From: Lampris incognitus | Taxonomy: Eukaryota > Chordata > Actinopteri > Lampriformes > Lampridae | Direction of reading: 5' to 3' | Assembly (NCBI RefSeq): GCF_029633865.1 | Contig: NC_079217.1 | Span: 60,418,993 to 60,482,992 of the forward strand | DNA: 64,000 nucleotides | Part shown: one piece after another, positions 42,680-54,848 of the stretch | How positions within the stretch are numbered: position 1 is the stretch's first letter | How the letters are laid out: every line of letters starts with the position of its first letter | Position numbers and translations under genes: made by a program | Notes under the pieces: model-generated | Databases searched by the model: none | Told to the model about the DNA's origin: nothing | Seen by the model: the letters and a program-made list of their open reading frames with translations, nothing else

Positions 42680-44216
42680 TCAGCGGTCGAACCGCATCCG
42701 TCTCCTCCTGCGGAGCTCCTCCTCCGAGAGGTGGAAACCGTAAGGAGGCGGGAATCCATGCTGTCTGGAACCTCCTGCAACAGAAGCATCACGGATATTA
42801 GGCGTTTCTATTTAGACAAGGTTGTGATCCACATGGACTAGCAGAGGATTTAGCATCTTGCTCACGGGAACTCTGGAAGGACACGTGGCCCTTCATGCGT
42901 TTGAACCTGGAAATATTCTGTAATGAGGCTTTCATGCCTGCTATTAAAGGGCGAATTTGCTAATTTTCAACCTCATGTCTTTCTATTTGCAGCAGGGGTC
43001 GCTTATAAAAAACAGCTGCATTTGTTCTGTTCCACTGGCGGGCGGTATAATATTATACTATAATTTCAACATCAGAAATAATAAATAATACTGATTATAA
43101 TGATAATATTAATATCAGAAATAATAAATAATACTGATTATAATGATAATATTAACATCAGAAATAATAAATACTGATAATGATAATATTAACACCAGAA
43201 ATAATAAATAATACTGATTATAATGATAATATTAACATCCGAAATAATAAATACTGATTATAATGATAATATTAACACCAGCAATAATAAATAATACTGA
43301 TTATAATGATAATATTAACATCGGAAATAATAAATACTGATAATGATAATATTAACACCAGAAATAATAAATAATACTGATTATAATGATAACATTAACA
43401 TCCGAAATAATAAATAATACTGATTATAATGATAATATTAACATCAGAAATAATAAATAATACTGATTATAATGATAATATTAACACCAGCAATAATAAA
43501 TAATATTGATTATAATGATAATATTAACACCAGAAATAACAAATAATACTGATTATAATGATAATATTAACACCAGAAATAATAAATAATACTAATGATA
43601 ATATTAACATCAGAAATAATAAATAATACTGATTATAATGATCATATTAACACCAGCAATAATAAATAATATTGATTATAATGACAATATTAACACCAGC
43701 AATAATAAATAATACTGATTATAATGATAACATCAACGACTCACCCCTGTCGTTCAGGCTGTTTCTCATGGCCATTTAAAACTGCTCTTCCTCCGTCATT
43801 CCTGCTGTGTAGTCTGTTGTATAAGGCTGGCTGGCAGAGGATCTCGATCCGCTGTAACCTACACACACACACACACACACACGTTTCAGCTCTCAGGCTG
43901 GCTTGTTCCTGTCTTTAGGGCTGACACATTTTCCTCAGCACTATACTACCGTACCTGAGGAGGAGTAGTATTGTGTGTCCGGCTGGGAGAAATGTCTGCT
44001 TGGAGCCACAAGCCCTGTTGACATTTAAGAAACAAAGATGGCCGACTGTAAACACACATAATATATTCGGGATGTACTGAGCTCAATATTCACATTTACA
44101 CAAACCTAAGCACATGAGCACAAAATACATATTAACACACATGCACACATGTGGGTCAGACTTGAGTGTTAAAAGTAGCGCTATCATTCACAAGAAAATA
44201 CGCACACATGCACACC

Positions 44217-44259
<43 letters not shown>

Positions 44260-47164
44260 GTATATACACACACACACACACACACTAAGAGGAAGTAAAG
44301 AGCGAGCGGGTGAGAGCGATGGGGCCAGACCTGCACATGTCTTCATGATGCTCTTCAGTGGTCCTGCTGTGTAGAGCAGACCAACCAGGATACCGGCCAG
44401 GTGGCCAATCAGAGAGGTCCTAAAGAACGCAACATGGAGACGTCAACAGAACGTACGACATGCGCCACCTAGTGAACGCCTTACACCAAGGCGCCTTACA
44501 AAGCGCACGAATGAAAACCCAGTAAACCCCATCAGTAAATAGACCCTTGACCCTCGCCATGTCAGCGCCCCGCTCGGCGGCGGCCATGCAGAATTCCGAT
44601 CGGTAACTTAAACTCACCCGGGTGATGTTAGGTGGATGAGCACTAGCTCCACCCAGCTGGCATAGCGATTGGCCACTGGAATGCCCATCACGTAGGTCAC
44701 GCCCCCAGGGTAGTAGTGGTTATTGAGCACCTTTAGGGCGAACAGTACACCTAAGAAACAAACCAGCATTACTAAACGTCGGCCCAAACAGCGCCCCCCC
44801 CCGTGGCAGACTTCAGAAGAAACAGATTTCGGAGGACAATTAAACATTTAAGATCGTCACTGACGCCCAGCACGATTAACAACAGTCACAGTAAGGCTTG
44901 TCCCATGGGGCAGTTTCCTGATGGCCAGAAGGCTGAATAATTAGCATGTGCACCGGATATGCTGACCACTAACCAACTAAATAGTTATTATATTACACAA
45001 CATGGTAAAAGGACCTGTGCCACAATCCAAGTGACGAAGGGCATTAAAATTGGTGGTCATGGGTTTTAAAGGGTGGCAAATCCGGTGTAAACATACGGCA
45101 CCATGGTTACATCTTGTCAAGACGCTGTTTAAAGGGGGGGGGGGTTCGCTATCAAATAATTTTGCAAACCACATCATCAATGCCTAGCTAACTAACTTGG
45201 TCTGTCATGTTAGCTGTAAATGTGCATCCCTGCATAAAAGTATTTCTTGCTGGATTTGTGTTGCACCTGAGAAACCGACAGCACACTGCATGCTGTAGGA
45301 GGAGTCCTCGGTGAGCACCGTTAGCCCCGCCTCGATCGCCAGGTAGACCAATCCTGTGAGCAGGGAGAAGACGGACAGCAGGTAGAGGAACCAGGCTCCG
45401 CCCAGCCGCTGTTCCAGTCGGATGCCTTTCCACAGGAAGGACGCCATGTTGAAGTAGAGGTGCCAATCATCCACATGATGCACGGGTGAGAGGACGAGGC
45501 GGAGCCAGTCACCATGCCAGTACGCCTGCTGGACACTCACACAGGCCTAGAAAGGACACATTTTGTGTTTTCGTCAAAGAGATGTGTCGTAGAGCTGGTG
45601 AAATTATGATTAGTTGTCGCTAACGTATTAGCAAAAGTTGACAATAGGTACACAACTGAGGTTCGGCTCATAGGTACCAGATCCAATTTGGCTAAACCTG
45701 ATATTGACAATTCTATACTTCCTCCTTCCCATCAGGTTAAGAGTCTGGGTGTCATCTGGGACAGCTCATTATCTTTTGAAGCACACATGAACAATGTTAG
45801 TTGGTGTAGGATACCTCCACCTACACGATATTGATCCTTTTCACCCATCACTTACACCCAACAGCACCGCCATTCTCATTCGCACCCCGGTTGCGTCCCG
45901 TATCGACTGCTGTAATTCTATCCTCTTTGGTCTTCCTCTCAAGTGTCTTCACAAGCTTCAGTTGGTCCAGAATTCAGCCGCCCGTATCATTACCAGACCA
46001 TATCACCTCCGCTCTTCGGCAGCTTCATCGGCTCCCTGGTAAACACCGTATCGAGTTCGAGATTCTGCTTCTCACCTTTAAGGCCCTTAACAACCTAGCC
46101 CCTTGGGGATAACCAAGAGGACCCTGACCGTCGTACCTTTCCGAACTCCTTCATATCCAAACACCCCCCCGTACTCTCAGATCCCCTTCTGCCCTCCAAC
46201 TCTCTACACCATCTGCCTGCTTGACTACCATGGGCTCTGGAGCCCTCAGTCGTTCTGCCCCCCGCCTCTGGAACCCCCTCCCATAAGACAATATTGACTC
46301 ACTTTCCATCTCCAAATCCCATCTCAAGACGCTCCTTTTCAAACTGGCGTATTCGGTCTGATCCCGACTTTAACGGTTACATCCACACTGAGTTCTGCAC
46401 CGCTGATGATTTTATACCCATCTGCTGTATTATCTTATTACTGTATACCGCTGCTTTGGTGGATTCTTGATGTCTGATTCGGTGCTGCTTGTTTTTAACT
46501 GTGTTTTGCAAGGTGTCCTTGCGTGCTTTGAAAGGCACCCATAAATAACATGTATTATTGTCCTTATTATGACAATACTAGTCATTGCCGTGGAAGAATA
46601 AGACGCGGTAGAGGTGGTTGTAGTAGCTGAAGTGGTTGTATTTGTGGCTGAGGTAATTAAGAGAACAGCAAATACAGCACCAATAGTAGGGCGATAAATC
46701 AAATCAAATCAAATGTCTTTGTAAGACCAGGTAAGAGACGGTTGTAAGTACAAGTATTTGAATTAGTTTCACGAAATTATTAGTATTCATTGTAGATTTG
46801 CAGTAATAGTACCACTGGTGGCTGTAGTAATAGTCTTGGTGGTATCTAAGAGCATAGGTGGTTGGGCTGGTTGTACAAGTGCCATTAAAAGCATGAACAG
46901 TGGTGGCAATAGTGCAAGTACCAGTATGAGTTTTAGTAGTATGGTAGTATGCTGTAGCAATAGCAGTAACAGCGGTGGTTGTAGCAGCAGTGTTTTACAG
47001 GTGGGTTGTACCTGCATCAGTAGAGCGGCGGGGAAAACGTAGAGGTAGATGTTGAGCCCCAGCACAGCCAGGGTGACGGGGGGAATGTTGTCCAGGCCCA
47101 CCTGGAAGACCTGGGAGGCCAGGAGCAGCAGGCCCAGTTGGGTGCCCCTCTGTCGGCCCCGCAT
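42680..47164 (-). CDS. rhbdd1: Rhomboid-related protein 4 (RHBDD1/RHBDL4), 7 coding exons, with an in-frame stop in the sixth
   Basis: RHBDD1 is an ER intramembrane serine protease that cleaves ubiquitinated membrane proteins and hands them to p97/VCP. Minus-strand coding exons: 47012-47164 (MRGRQRGTQLGLLLL..NNIPP-type start), 45267-45546 (HHVDDWHLYFNMASFLWKGI), 44618-44750 (FALKVLNNHYYPGG), 44331-44419 (IGHLAG), 43955-44014, 43745-43858, 42680-42774 (PPPYGFHLSEEELRRRRMRF). Phases agree and total 924 nt. Catalytic Ser144 (GFSG) and His195 (GHLAG) fall at the human numbers. TAA at 43776-43778 ends the frame after residue 265, inside the ubiquitin-interacting motif (EEEQF, stop, MAMRNSL), yet the codons after it and the last exon with its p97-binding RRRRMRF remain conserved. 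So either a real truncation, a variant or a base error. A 5' UTR acceptor lies near 47177; the first non-coding exon is unproven. Confidence 0.93.
43065..43735 (+). repeat. 43-bp AT-rich minisatellite, about 15 units, in rhbdd1 intron
   Basis: Unit of the form atcagaaataataaataata then ctgattataatgataatatt aac, repeated head to tail with small variations (cag/cgg/ccg) and occasional shorter units. It ends within 10 bp of the donor of the exon at 43745-43858. No spacers of unique sequence, so not a CRISPR. Confidence 0.93.
44219..44285 (+). repeat. Compound (TA)n(CA)n microsatellite
   Basis: About 19 TA units followed by (CA)n, in an rhbdd1 intron. Confidence 0.95.
45670..46565 (+). mobile_element. 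L2-clade LINE fragment in an rhbdd1 intron
   Basis: Plus-strand peptide pieces include TRSNLAKPDIDNS-type sequence, [40 protein letters not shown] and LQLVQNSAARIITRP, the L2 ORF2 C-terminal half, with stops and frameshifts. Its 3' tail (gaaaggcacccataaataac) ends near 46550. Antisense to rhbdd1. Confidence 0.88.
46566..47011. other. rhbdd1 intron, degenerate (GTA)-rich sequence
   Basis: Imperfect agtagtagtggt-type trinucleotide-rich sequence throughout 46600-46990, cryptically repetitive and without coding signal. Confidence 0.5.
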
Positions 47165-47176
47165 CCTGACAACAGC

Positions 47177-47557
47177 CTGGGAGGAGGTTGAGGAAAAACA
47201 CAGGACATTAGACTGTTTTAATCCCCAAACGATTGTCATGGTAATATTTTCCATATCGCCCAGGCACTACAGCACACTGTAGATGACGTCACACATTCCC
47301 TGCACACGTGGTTGTGGTCATAAGAGGACAAACCCCAAGATGGGAAAGGCCTAAAGTTAAACCGAAGTTTAAATAACTTTCCGCAGACTAACTTGGTGGC
47401 TGGATGATATGAAAAAATATTATCAGCACAATAATGACAGGGGAATGAACAGAATATCAATATACATCACAATATCTTCTTACCTATGCGACAAAAATAC
47501 CATATTAGAGAATTCAACAGAGGTTCGTCACATTGAGCGGCTTGGAAATATAAAGTA
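47177..47557. other. Upstream of rhbdd1 coding exon 1, unassigned
   Basis: On the minus strand an acceptor-like cctcctcccag precedes the ATG exon by 12 bp. The rest is featureless. Confidence 0.35.
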
Positions 47558-48188
47558 CTAGAAGAACCCCGCTACAATGTAGCGGTTTGGTGATCCACCC
47601 GTCTAAATCTCCCTCCTCTTCATCCTGCCAGCTAACCGCCTTCCCCCTGCCCCTAAACCCCCCCACTCCAACTCCCTCGCCCCAAATGCTCAGAATCATC
47701 TGAAATGCCGAGAAAAGTGGTGCCATTTTTAGAAAATGCATATTTTGCATAATTATGCATAATTATGCATAGTTATATTTGAATGTTCTGCTATTTTTCT
47801 GGTCCTCTCTGGAACAATACCTACCACCTCCACAAAAAATTAGGATCATAAGTGCATTTTTGCAAAAATGCATATATTTTGCATAATGCCAAAACATTTG
47901 AGTCCCAGAAATGTTTTTTATATAGGTGAAAAAAATCAAAGATGCTCAGAATCACGTGAAATGCCGAGAAAAGTGGTTTTTAGCCATTTTTAGAAAAATG
48001 CACATTTTGCATACTTATGCATAATTATGCATAATTTTAATTTTCTGGGATTTTTTTTTTTATAGGTGCCCCCGATCATCCCCAATAACCTCCAAAAGGA
48101 ATCAAGGCCCCAAGTGCTTCAGTTTGGCCGTTTATAGACTCTCACACAGACACACACCACACACACACTGTGAAAATACAGGAGTAGA
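47558..48188 (-). mobile_element. Non-autonomous Helitron, copy 2
   Basis: Minus strand: TCTACTCCTG... to hairpin CCGCTACATTGTAGCGG, GGTTCTT, CTAG, between host A and T. Two rounds of the gaaatgccgagaaaagtgg block and tgcataattatgcataat palindromes. Very like copy 3. Confidence 0.85.
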
Positions 48189-49199
48189 TGACGTCACACC
48201 GAAACTAGTTTCCCGGTAACACCGCCTCTAATATATATATGCATTTATCTAACTTTAGATTGCCGTTATCACTACTCTATACAACAACGCTGTCCGATTA
48301 TCGATCACTGCAAGACGATAAACAATGACTGCCTGGTGCAAGCGCAGGACTAACAGCACTACCCAGAGCAGGTAGGACCCGGATGTAAACAACCACGTTT
48401 TGAACGCCTCAACGCAGACTAACTGTAAATAGCGGGAAATGCGCAGCATTACAGAGACCCCACGTTAAAATGCCCGTTTAAAGAGCCACACACACACACT
48501 CACTGTCTCCGGTCCCTTCCAAGTGCGTGGCCGAGTCAGGAAGCTCCAAGCAGGAAAAGGAACAACAACAACAACTGGGAAGCGACCACGGTTCTTCCGA
48601 GTTCTCTGGAGTCTCTTGGATTAAAAGCCGCGCCCGAAGGATCCTGATCTATTTAATATACTCTTCACACCCCATCCCAGCATATTGCTGGACGTCTTAT
48701 CGTGGTTGGCGCTGGTCTGGATTGGTCGGAGGGACGGGGGGGACGGGGGGGGGCGCTCCGCTCCGTGTGACGAAAGCGTTGTCGTGCTCTTATTGGCCAA
48801 CCGTCACCCTCACTCTAAACCTTAACCGCTCATCTTCGTTGACTGACAGAGAAAGCAACCAATCCCAGGCGAGAGCGTCCCTCCGGCCAACCCACTCTAG
48901 CGCCACGTTCTTTCTGGCACCGACCATGTGAAGTTGTTGTTGCTACATCCATGTGGATGACGTAAAACTTCGGCGCGTTACGGCCATGTGTGCCTTGCGG
49001 CACCGGAAGAGGTCGCGACATGTGACCATAGTAAACACGCTCGCGCATCGGTGCTTGGACGGTGACGCCTCCTTACCAGCAGCATCGCCGCTGTTGCTGG
49101 AAGAAGCTGAATCAGGCACATGTGAAGGAGGTCATGGCGAAGCTGAAAGAATTGTTCGGAGGAAAGTGGGAGAAGTGAGGAGTGCAGGAAGGAACAGCA
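48189..49199. other. CpG-containing region, possible rhbdd1 promoter
   Basis: 48500-48960 is relatively GC-rich, and on the minus strand a donor-like acag/gtgagtg stands near 48502, so a 5' UTR exon of rhbdd1 could start here. No TATA box. Purely inferred from position and composition. Confidence 0.3.
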
Positions 49200-49345
49200 G
49201 AGAGGAGACAACAGATTTAGATTTGAGCACACTGGACTTAAACGGTACACTATTCAAAATAGGCAAACAGAACACAGGCAGATGCGACTACTGTGGGCAG
49301 GAAGAAACAGTAGAACGTGTGATGAGTCACTGTCGGGCAGGCGCG
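49200..49345 (+). mobile_element. LINE ORF2 C-terminal fragment
   Basis: Peptide LNGTLFKIGKQNTGRCDYCG then QEETVERVMSHCR, the C-x2-C...H-x-x-C end found after the reverse transcriptase in several LINEs. Only about 40 codons. Confidence 0.55.
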
Positions 49346-49418
49346 TAACCAGAAATCTTGAGTGTGGGTGGGCGCAGACAGAAGTCAGGTGGGCACAGCC
49401 CGTATGTGTATAGCAATA

Positions 49419-50002
49419 CTAGAAGAACCCCGCTACAATGTAGCGGTTTGCTGATCCACCCGTCTAAATCTCCCTCCTCTTCATCCTGCCAGCTAACCGC
49501 CTTCCCCCTGCCCCTAAACCCCCCCCACTCCAACTCCCTCCCCCCAAATGCTCGGAATCATCTGAAATGCCGAGAAAAGCGGTTTTTAAGCCATTTTTAG
49601 AAAATGCATATTTTGCATAATTATGCATAATTATTATAATTATTTTAATTTTCTGCTATTTTTCTGGTCCTCTCTGGAACAATACCTACCATCTCCAAAA
49701 AAAAAATTTGGATCATAAGTGCATTTTTGTAAAAATGCATTTATTTTGCATAATGCCAAAACATTTCTAAGTCCCAGAATTTTTTTTTATATAGGTGAAA
49801 AAAATCAAAGATGCTCAGAATCATCTGAAATGCCGAGAAAAGTGGTTTTTAGCCTTTTTTAGAAAAACGCATATTTTGCACAATTATGCATCATTTTAAT
49901 TTTCTGGGATTTTTCCCTTACTCTCTGAGACAATACCTACCACCTCCAAAAAGAATTAGGATCATAAATGCTTTAGTTTTCGGTCCCGCTATCTACACTA
50001 AC

Positions 50003-50036
<34 letters not shown>

Positions 50037-50055
50037 TCAAAAATATATGAGTAGA
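49419..50055 (-). mobile_element. Non-autonomous Helitron, copy 3
   Basis: Same ends as copies 1 and 2: 5' TCTACTCATATATTT, 3' hairpin plus CTAG, inserted between A and T. Flanks show no duplication. Confidence 0.85.
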
Positions 50056-50178
50056 TAACAGCAGCAGCATAATCATATAACATAAGCTGTGCATAGAGCA
50101 GCTGGAATTTCTGCATGCGCTCGGAACATTTTCAGAGACTGGCGAAAACAACCCATAGTGGAATATATTGTAAAATAC

Positions 50179-50336
50179 TGTAACGTGCATGGATAAGTAG
50201 ACACGTTGGTCCTTGACTAACCGGTTGGACCCTTTAGTCAACCGGATAACGTTGTCGCTTGCGGTGTGGGAGAGATGAGTTCGCGTCCCGGCTGTGGCGG
50301 TCCCGGATTGCCCCCCCCCCCCCCGAAATCGCTACA
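50179..50336 (+). repeat. Short LTR-like repeat with tRNA-like core (S1), exact 4-bp duplication
   Basis: 158 bp, TGTAACGTGCATGGATAAG...GCTACA, flanked by atac at 50175-50178 and 50337-50340. The core carries B-box-like gagttcgcgtcccgg. This is the clearest S1 copy. Confidence 0.8.
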
Positions 50337-50789
50337 ATACTGTAGTAGTGTTATGCAGCAGACTTGCCTTCCAGATCCACCAGTTCAACAATCAATAATA
50401 GTCTTAACATGGGAACGCAAATAACGTTTTATTTATTTATTCATTAGTAACAGTAATATCATTAGTCATATTGGATAGTAGTGTGTCGCTACACTTGTGA
50501 CCACAGAAAGTACAGCAAACCGCTACTTTGCAATGCGTCCTTCCAACTCCAGTGGCTGCACAGGCACCAAGAGACACGCAGTAGGCTAGCCTGAGATCCA
50601 TGACCCCCTACAGGCACATAACACAGGCAGACACTGCAACAGCGTCATCAAATCCAATCGCAATCACAAGTGAGCACCTTCCTCCTCATGCTGTCTTTTC
50701 TCACTAGTACAAAGTTTAATAAATTACTCTTTTTTTAACTAGTTTTTTTTTTGGGGGAAATTCGCGTGGCTTTAGCTAGTGGACAAACT

Positions 50790-51050
50790 ACAGTGGAATG
50801 CGGGAAAGATGAGACAGGGGGCTGCTGGCATTTGCGAAACGCACTGCCAATCAAAATGAAGCTTTCTGATTGGATGGGCAGGAGTGCCAAACTGGGCGGA
50901 GTGTACCAGCTAGAGCGTACAGTGGAACGCTAGCAGTATACATGACCGAAAGACGAGGAGCTGCTGGTATTTGCGAAACGCCCTGCCAATCAAAGTGTAG
51001 CTTTCTGATTGGATGGGCAGGAGTGCCAACTGGGTGGGCGTTGCCCGCCT
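50790..51050 (+). repeat. Tandem duplication, 129-139 bp unit
   Basis: acagtggaatgcggg (50790) and acagtggaacgctag (50919) begin two copies, each followed by tttgcgaaacgc, ccaatcaaa and ctttctgattggatgggcag. A 10-bp indel separates them. Possibly part of a decayed transposon, since a similar gggtgggcg string flanks it. Confidence 0.7.
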
Positions 51051-51737
51051 TTGCCCACCCGTGGCTTCGCGTTTGCTGTCAGGGATGTGAGGCAGAAAGA
51101 AGGACTCATTCGAGACCTCAGAAAGGAAGAGGTAAATATAGACTTTATAGACGTTCTACAAAAGAGGAAATAAGCGTTAAAGAATATTATTTCACTATTG
51201 TAAAATAACCAGTGTGATTGAGAAGATGTGAGTGTTTTGTTTTGTTTTTTTAAATAGACATTCTGGTAAGTTGGGGGGCTTTGTTAACCAGTAGGTGGCC
51301 TGGGCCTACAGTGGGTGTAGAAAATCAATGTCCTCCTTAACATCTACAGTTAATTCCGCCGCCATAGATGTTCCAGCTGTTGTGGAAGCGCTGTTCAAAA
51401 GGTTATAAAACAGAGACCCCAACAATTAAATTCAAACGTACTTCCGTTTTTAAGGAGTCAGTACAATTGGTAATGAAGTTAAAGCCGAGGCTGTCATAAC
51501 AGGAGTCCTGATCGACTCAAGAGTATTCATCCTTTCATGGATGGCCCCAATAACCATCCACTGAACCTGGATCAATAGCCTTATTCTGTAAAGCATTTTT
51601 GATATGGACATTGTATCACAGTGGTTTAAAATGTCCAATATGTCTCATAAAGAATGCGCTTGACTCTGGATATTTATTTATTTATTTGTTTATTTATTTA
51701 TATAAATAACACTCAAGAGTTCATCCTGAGGGGTGCT
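51051..51737. other. Unassigned intergenic sequence
   Basis: A (TTTA)n-like run at about 51671-51700; nothing else. Confidence 0.35.
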
Positions 51738-51990
51738 CTTCCTGATGTATTCATTATTTGTATAGCCCAATATCACAAATTACAAATTTGTGTCAGTGGG
51801 CTTTACAGCAACACAACACCCTGTCCTTAGACCCTCACATCGGATAAGGAACAACTCCCTAAAAAACCCCTTTAACAGGGAGAAGAAATAGGAAGAAACC
51901 TCAGGGAGAGCAACAGAGGAGGGATCTCTCTCCCAAGACGGACAACGTGCAATGGATGTTGTGTTCATACAATTTACAGAATACAACGTT
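51738..51990 (+). repeat. Common teleost interspersed repeat
   Basis: Strings ttgtatagcccaatatcaca, gtccttagaccctcacatcg and agagcaacagaggagggat, the same as in 60793-61020. Abundant in fish; class not settled from this sequence. Confidence 0.7.
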
Positions 51991-52519
51991 GAAAGAGGGT
52001 AAACAGTGGTCCTGACACTCACTAATCCCTCGGCCCCCCATCTTTTCATTTATCATACAGTCTCAGGCTGCTGGACTTCGAGTGGAACCCTCTGTGCATT
52101 GTGAGGAGTTTCCGTATCCTGATATCTGTGGCCTTTGATTTGAGGAGGATAAACTCCTGAGAGAGTAGCACCATAGAAATGTGACTTATACACCGAAGCA
52201 ACTTGTGTTTTTTTCCTCGCAACAATGCGTTTTTTGCTGAGTAGGACTTATACTCCGGTGTGACTTGTAGTCTGGGAAAAACTATATATAGTGCTTGGTT
52301 AGTGACCATCAGTTGTATACTACTTTTCACGATGCGTTGTGGGATACTTTGAGTCCACTATGTAGAGTATAGCAATTCTCGCCATACAGTCGGACAACTC
52401 TACAAGTGAGTAGTGAGTCATTTCGGACACGGATCTTGTGGCTTGTGGGTGAAAGCTGTCCTTAAGCCTGTTGGTCTGGGCCCAGATGCTCTGGTACCAT
52501 TTTCAACAGTGGAGGAACA

Positions 52520-54805
52520 TCAGCGGCGAACAATCCTCCTCAGCCTCTCAAAGAAGCGCTGGAGACGGCCCTTCTTGCGCTTAACTTTATGCTCTCTTCC
52601 TACCTCAGCCTCTTCATCTTCGTTGGGGGAGGATGTTCCTGCCCTGGCCTCTTCAACTTCATCAGGGGAGGGTGTTTCTACCTTGGCCTCCTGTGCATTC
52701 TGATCAGGAGAGGATGTTTTTTCTTTGGCTGCCTCCTCTTTCTGCTTGGAGGAGTCCTTTCCCTGACAGGTTTTCGATGAAGCTCTGTAAAACACAAAAC
52801 TGTTGTCATTCTACTGTCAATACACTATAATTTGTGCTACTGCTGTACACTGATTGTCTGACATTACAGCAAACTTATTTGATCCATTTCACGGAGACAC
52901 ATGGCAATGTTGTATACTTGTGTATAATGTACACCGTTTCTTCCACCTACCACTAGAACACAGTGAACATACCTGTCTCTGTATTCTGTCCTGCTATCCA
53001 TGGAGCTGTCCTCCTTTTTTTTCTTTGCCAGGAGGACTTTTTCCTCCTGCTCCTCGAGGGCGGTATCTCTCTGCAGGGCCTCCACCTGCTGCAGGAGCAT
53101 GTCTCTGCCCAGAAGGAAGGACTCCCGTTCTCGTATCATGGCCTCCTTGGCAGAAGGAGTGGCATTTAACTCCTCCTCTGCCCAGAGGAGGGCAGCCACC
53201 AAATTTCCTTTGCTTTCCTCGCGTGGGGAAAGCTCGTCAGTGAGGAGTTCCACCTGTTCCTCCAGAGCCTTAATTTTCGCCATGGCAGCAGTTTGTAACT
53301 CCTGCTCTTTCAGGGCAGTTTCTCTCTGCAAGGCGGTGTCTCTCTGTACGGCCGCCACCTGCTGCAGGAGCACGTCTCTGTCCAAGATGATGGACTCCAT
53401 ATCTTCCTCCATGGCCTCCTTGGCAGAAAGAGCAGCATTTAACTCCTCCTCTGCCTTGACAAGGGCGGCCGCCATCTTTTTGTTGGTCTGAAAAACCTCG
53501 TCAGCATGGCGTTCCAGCCTCTCCATCCTACGACCAAGCTCCATGGCAGCAATTTGAAGTAAAGGTTCCACCTTCAGGGCCGTGTCTTTCTGCAGGGTGG
53601 CATCTCTTTGCACAGCCTCCACCTGCTGCAGGAGCTCGCCTTTGTCCAGGAGGATTGACTCTTTTCCTTGCTCCATGGCCTTCTTGGCAGAAAGAGCGGC
53701 ACTTAACTCCTCCTCTGCCTGGAGGGGTGCAGCCGCCATCTTTTCTTTGTGTTGCTCCCCTTGGGAAAGCTCGGCAGTGAAGAGTTCTAACTGCTCCTCC
53801 AGAGCCTTCACTTTCACCATGGCAGCAGTGTGTAACTCCTGCTCCTTCAGGGCAGTGTCTCTCTGCAAAGCAGCATCTCTCTGTATGGCCTCCACCTGCT
53901 GCAGGAGTGCCTCCTTTTCTTGTTCCATGGCTTCCTTGGCGGAAAGAGCGGCATTTAACTCCTGCTCCTTCAGGGTGCCGTGTCTCCGCAGGGCCTCCAG
54001 ACGCACCTCGTTGTCCAAGATGATGGACTCCATATCTTCCTCCATGGCCTCCTTGGCAGAAAGAGCAGCATTTAACTCGACCTCTGCCTTGACAAGGGCG
54101 GCCGCCATCAGGGTGGTATCTCTTTGCACAGCCTCCACCTGCTGCAGGAGCTCGTCTATGTCCAGGAGGATTGACTCTTTTCCTTGCTCCATGGCCTTCT
54201 TGGCAGAATGAGCGGCACTTAACTCCTCCTCTGCCTGGAGGAGTGCAGCCGCCATCTTTTCTTTGTGTTGCTCCCCTCGGGAAAGCTCGTCAATGAGGAG
54301 TTCCACCTGCTCCTCAAGAGCCTTCAGTTTCATCATGGCAGCAGTTTGTAACTCCTGCTCCCTCGGGGTGGTGTCTCTCAGCAGGAGCACATCTTTGTCC
54401 AGGATGACTGATTCCATGTCTTGCTCCATGGCGTTTGTAGCAAAAAGAGCGGCATTTAACTCCACCACTGCCTGGCGGACGGCAGCCACTCTCTTTTTGT
54501 TGTTTGTTTGTTTTGTTGTTTGCTACACAACAGATGGAAAATATCAGTGAATGTCTGTGATTAGATCTGCTCACCACATCAGTGGCAAACACGAAGTCTG
54601 TAAGTATCACTACGAGAACTGTCTCATTCCCCCCCTCATTTGTTGAGAAGGTAATGCCTGCAGTCTGCGGGAAGGCAGAGTTGGCCGTTGAGCCCCGCCC
54701 ACAGGTCCAGCCCCGCCCGCCCACAATAGATTGACAGTGACAGCGATTTATGCAGAAAATAATTACTGTTTAACATAAGCCTGAGAGTTTCACGTTTTGT
54801 TCTAC

Positions 54806-54848
<43 letters not shown>

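Noticed and set aside
43065-43735. CRISPR-like array
   Set aside because: The repeats are contiguous with no unique spacers and the context is a fish intron; it is a minisatellite.
53000-54211. Plus-strand open frames opposite the coiled-coil gene
   Set aside because: They are antisense shadows of the repetitive exon; the minus strand has correct splicing and a longer frame.
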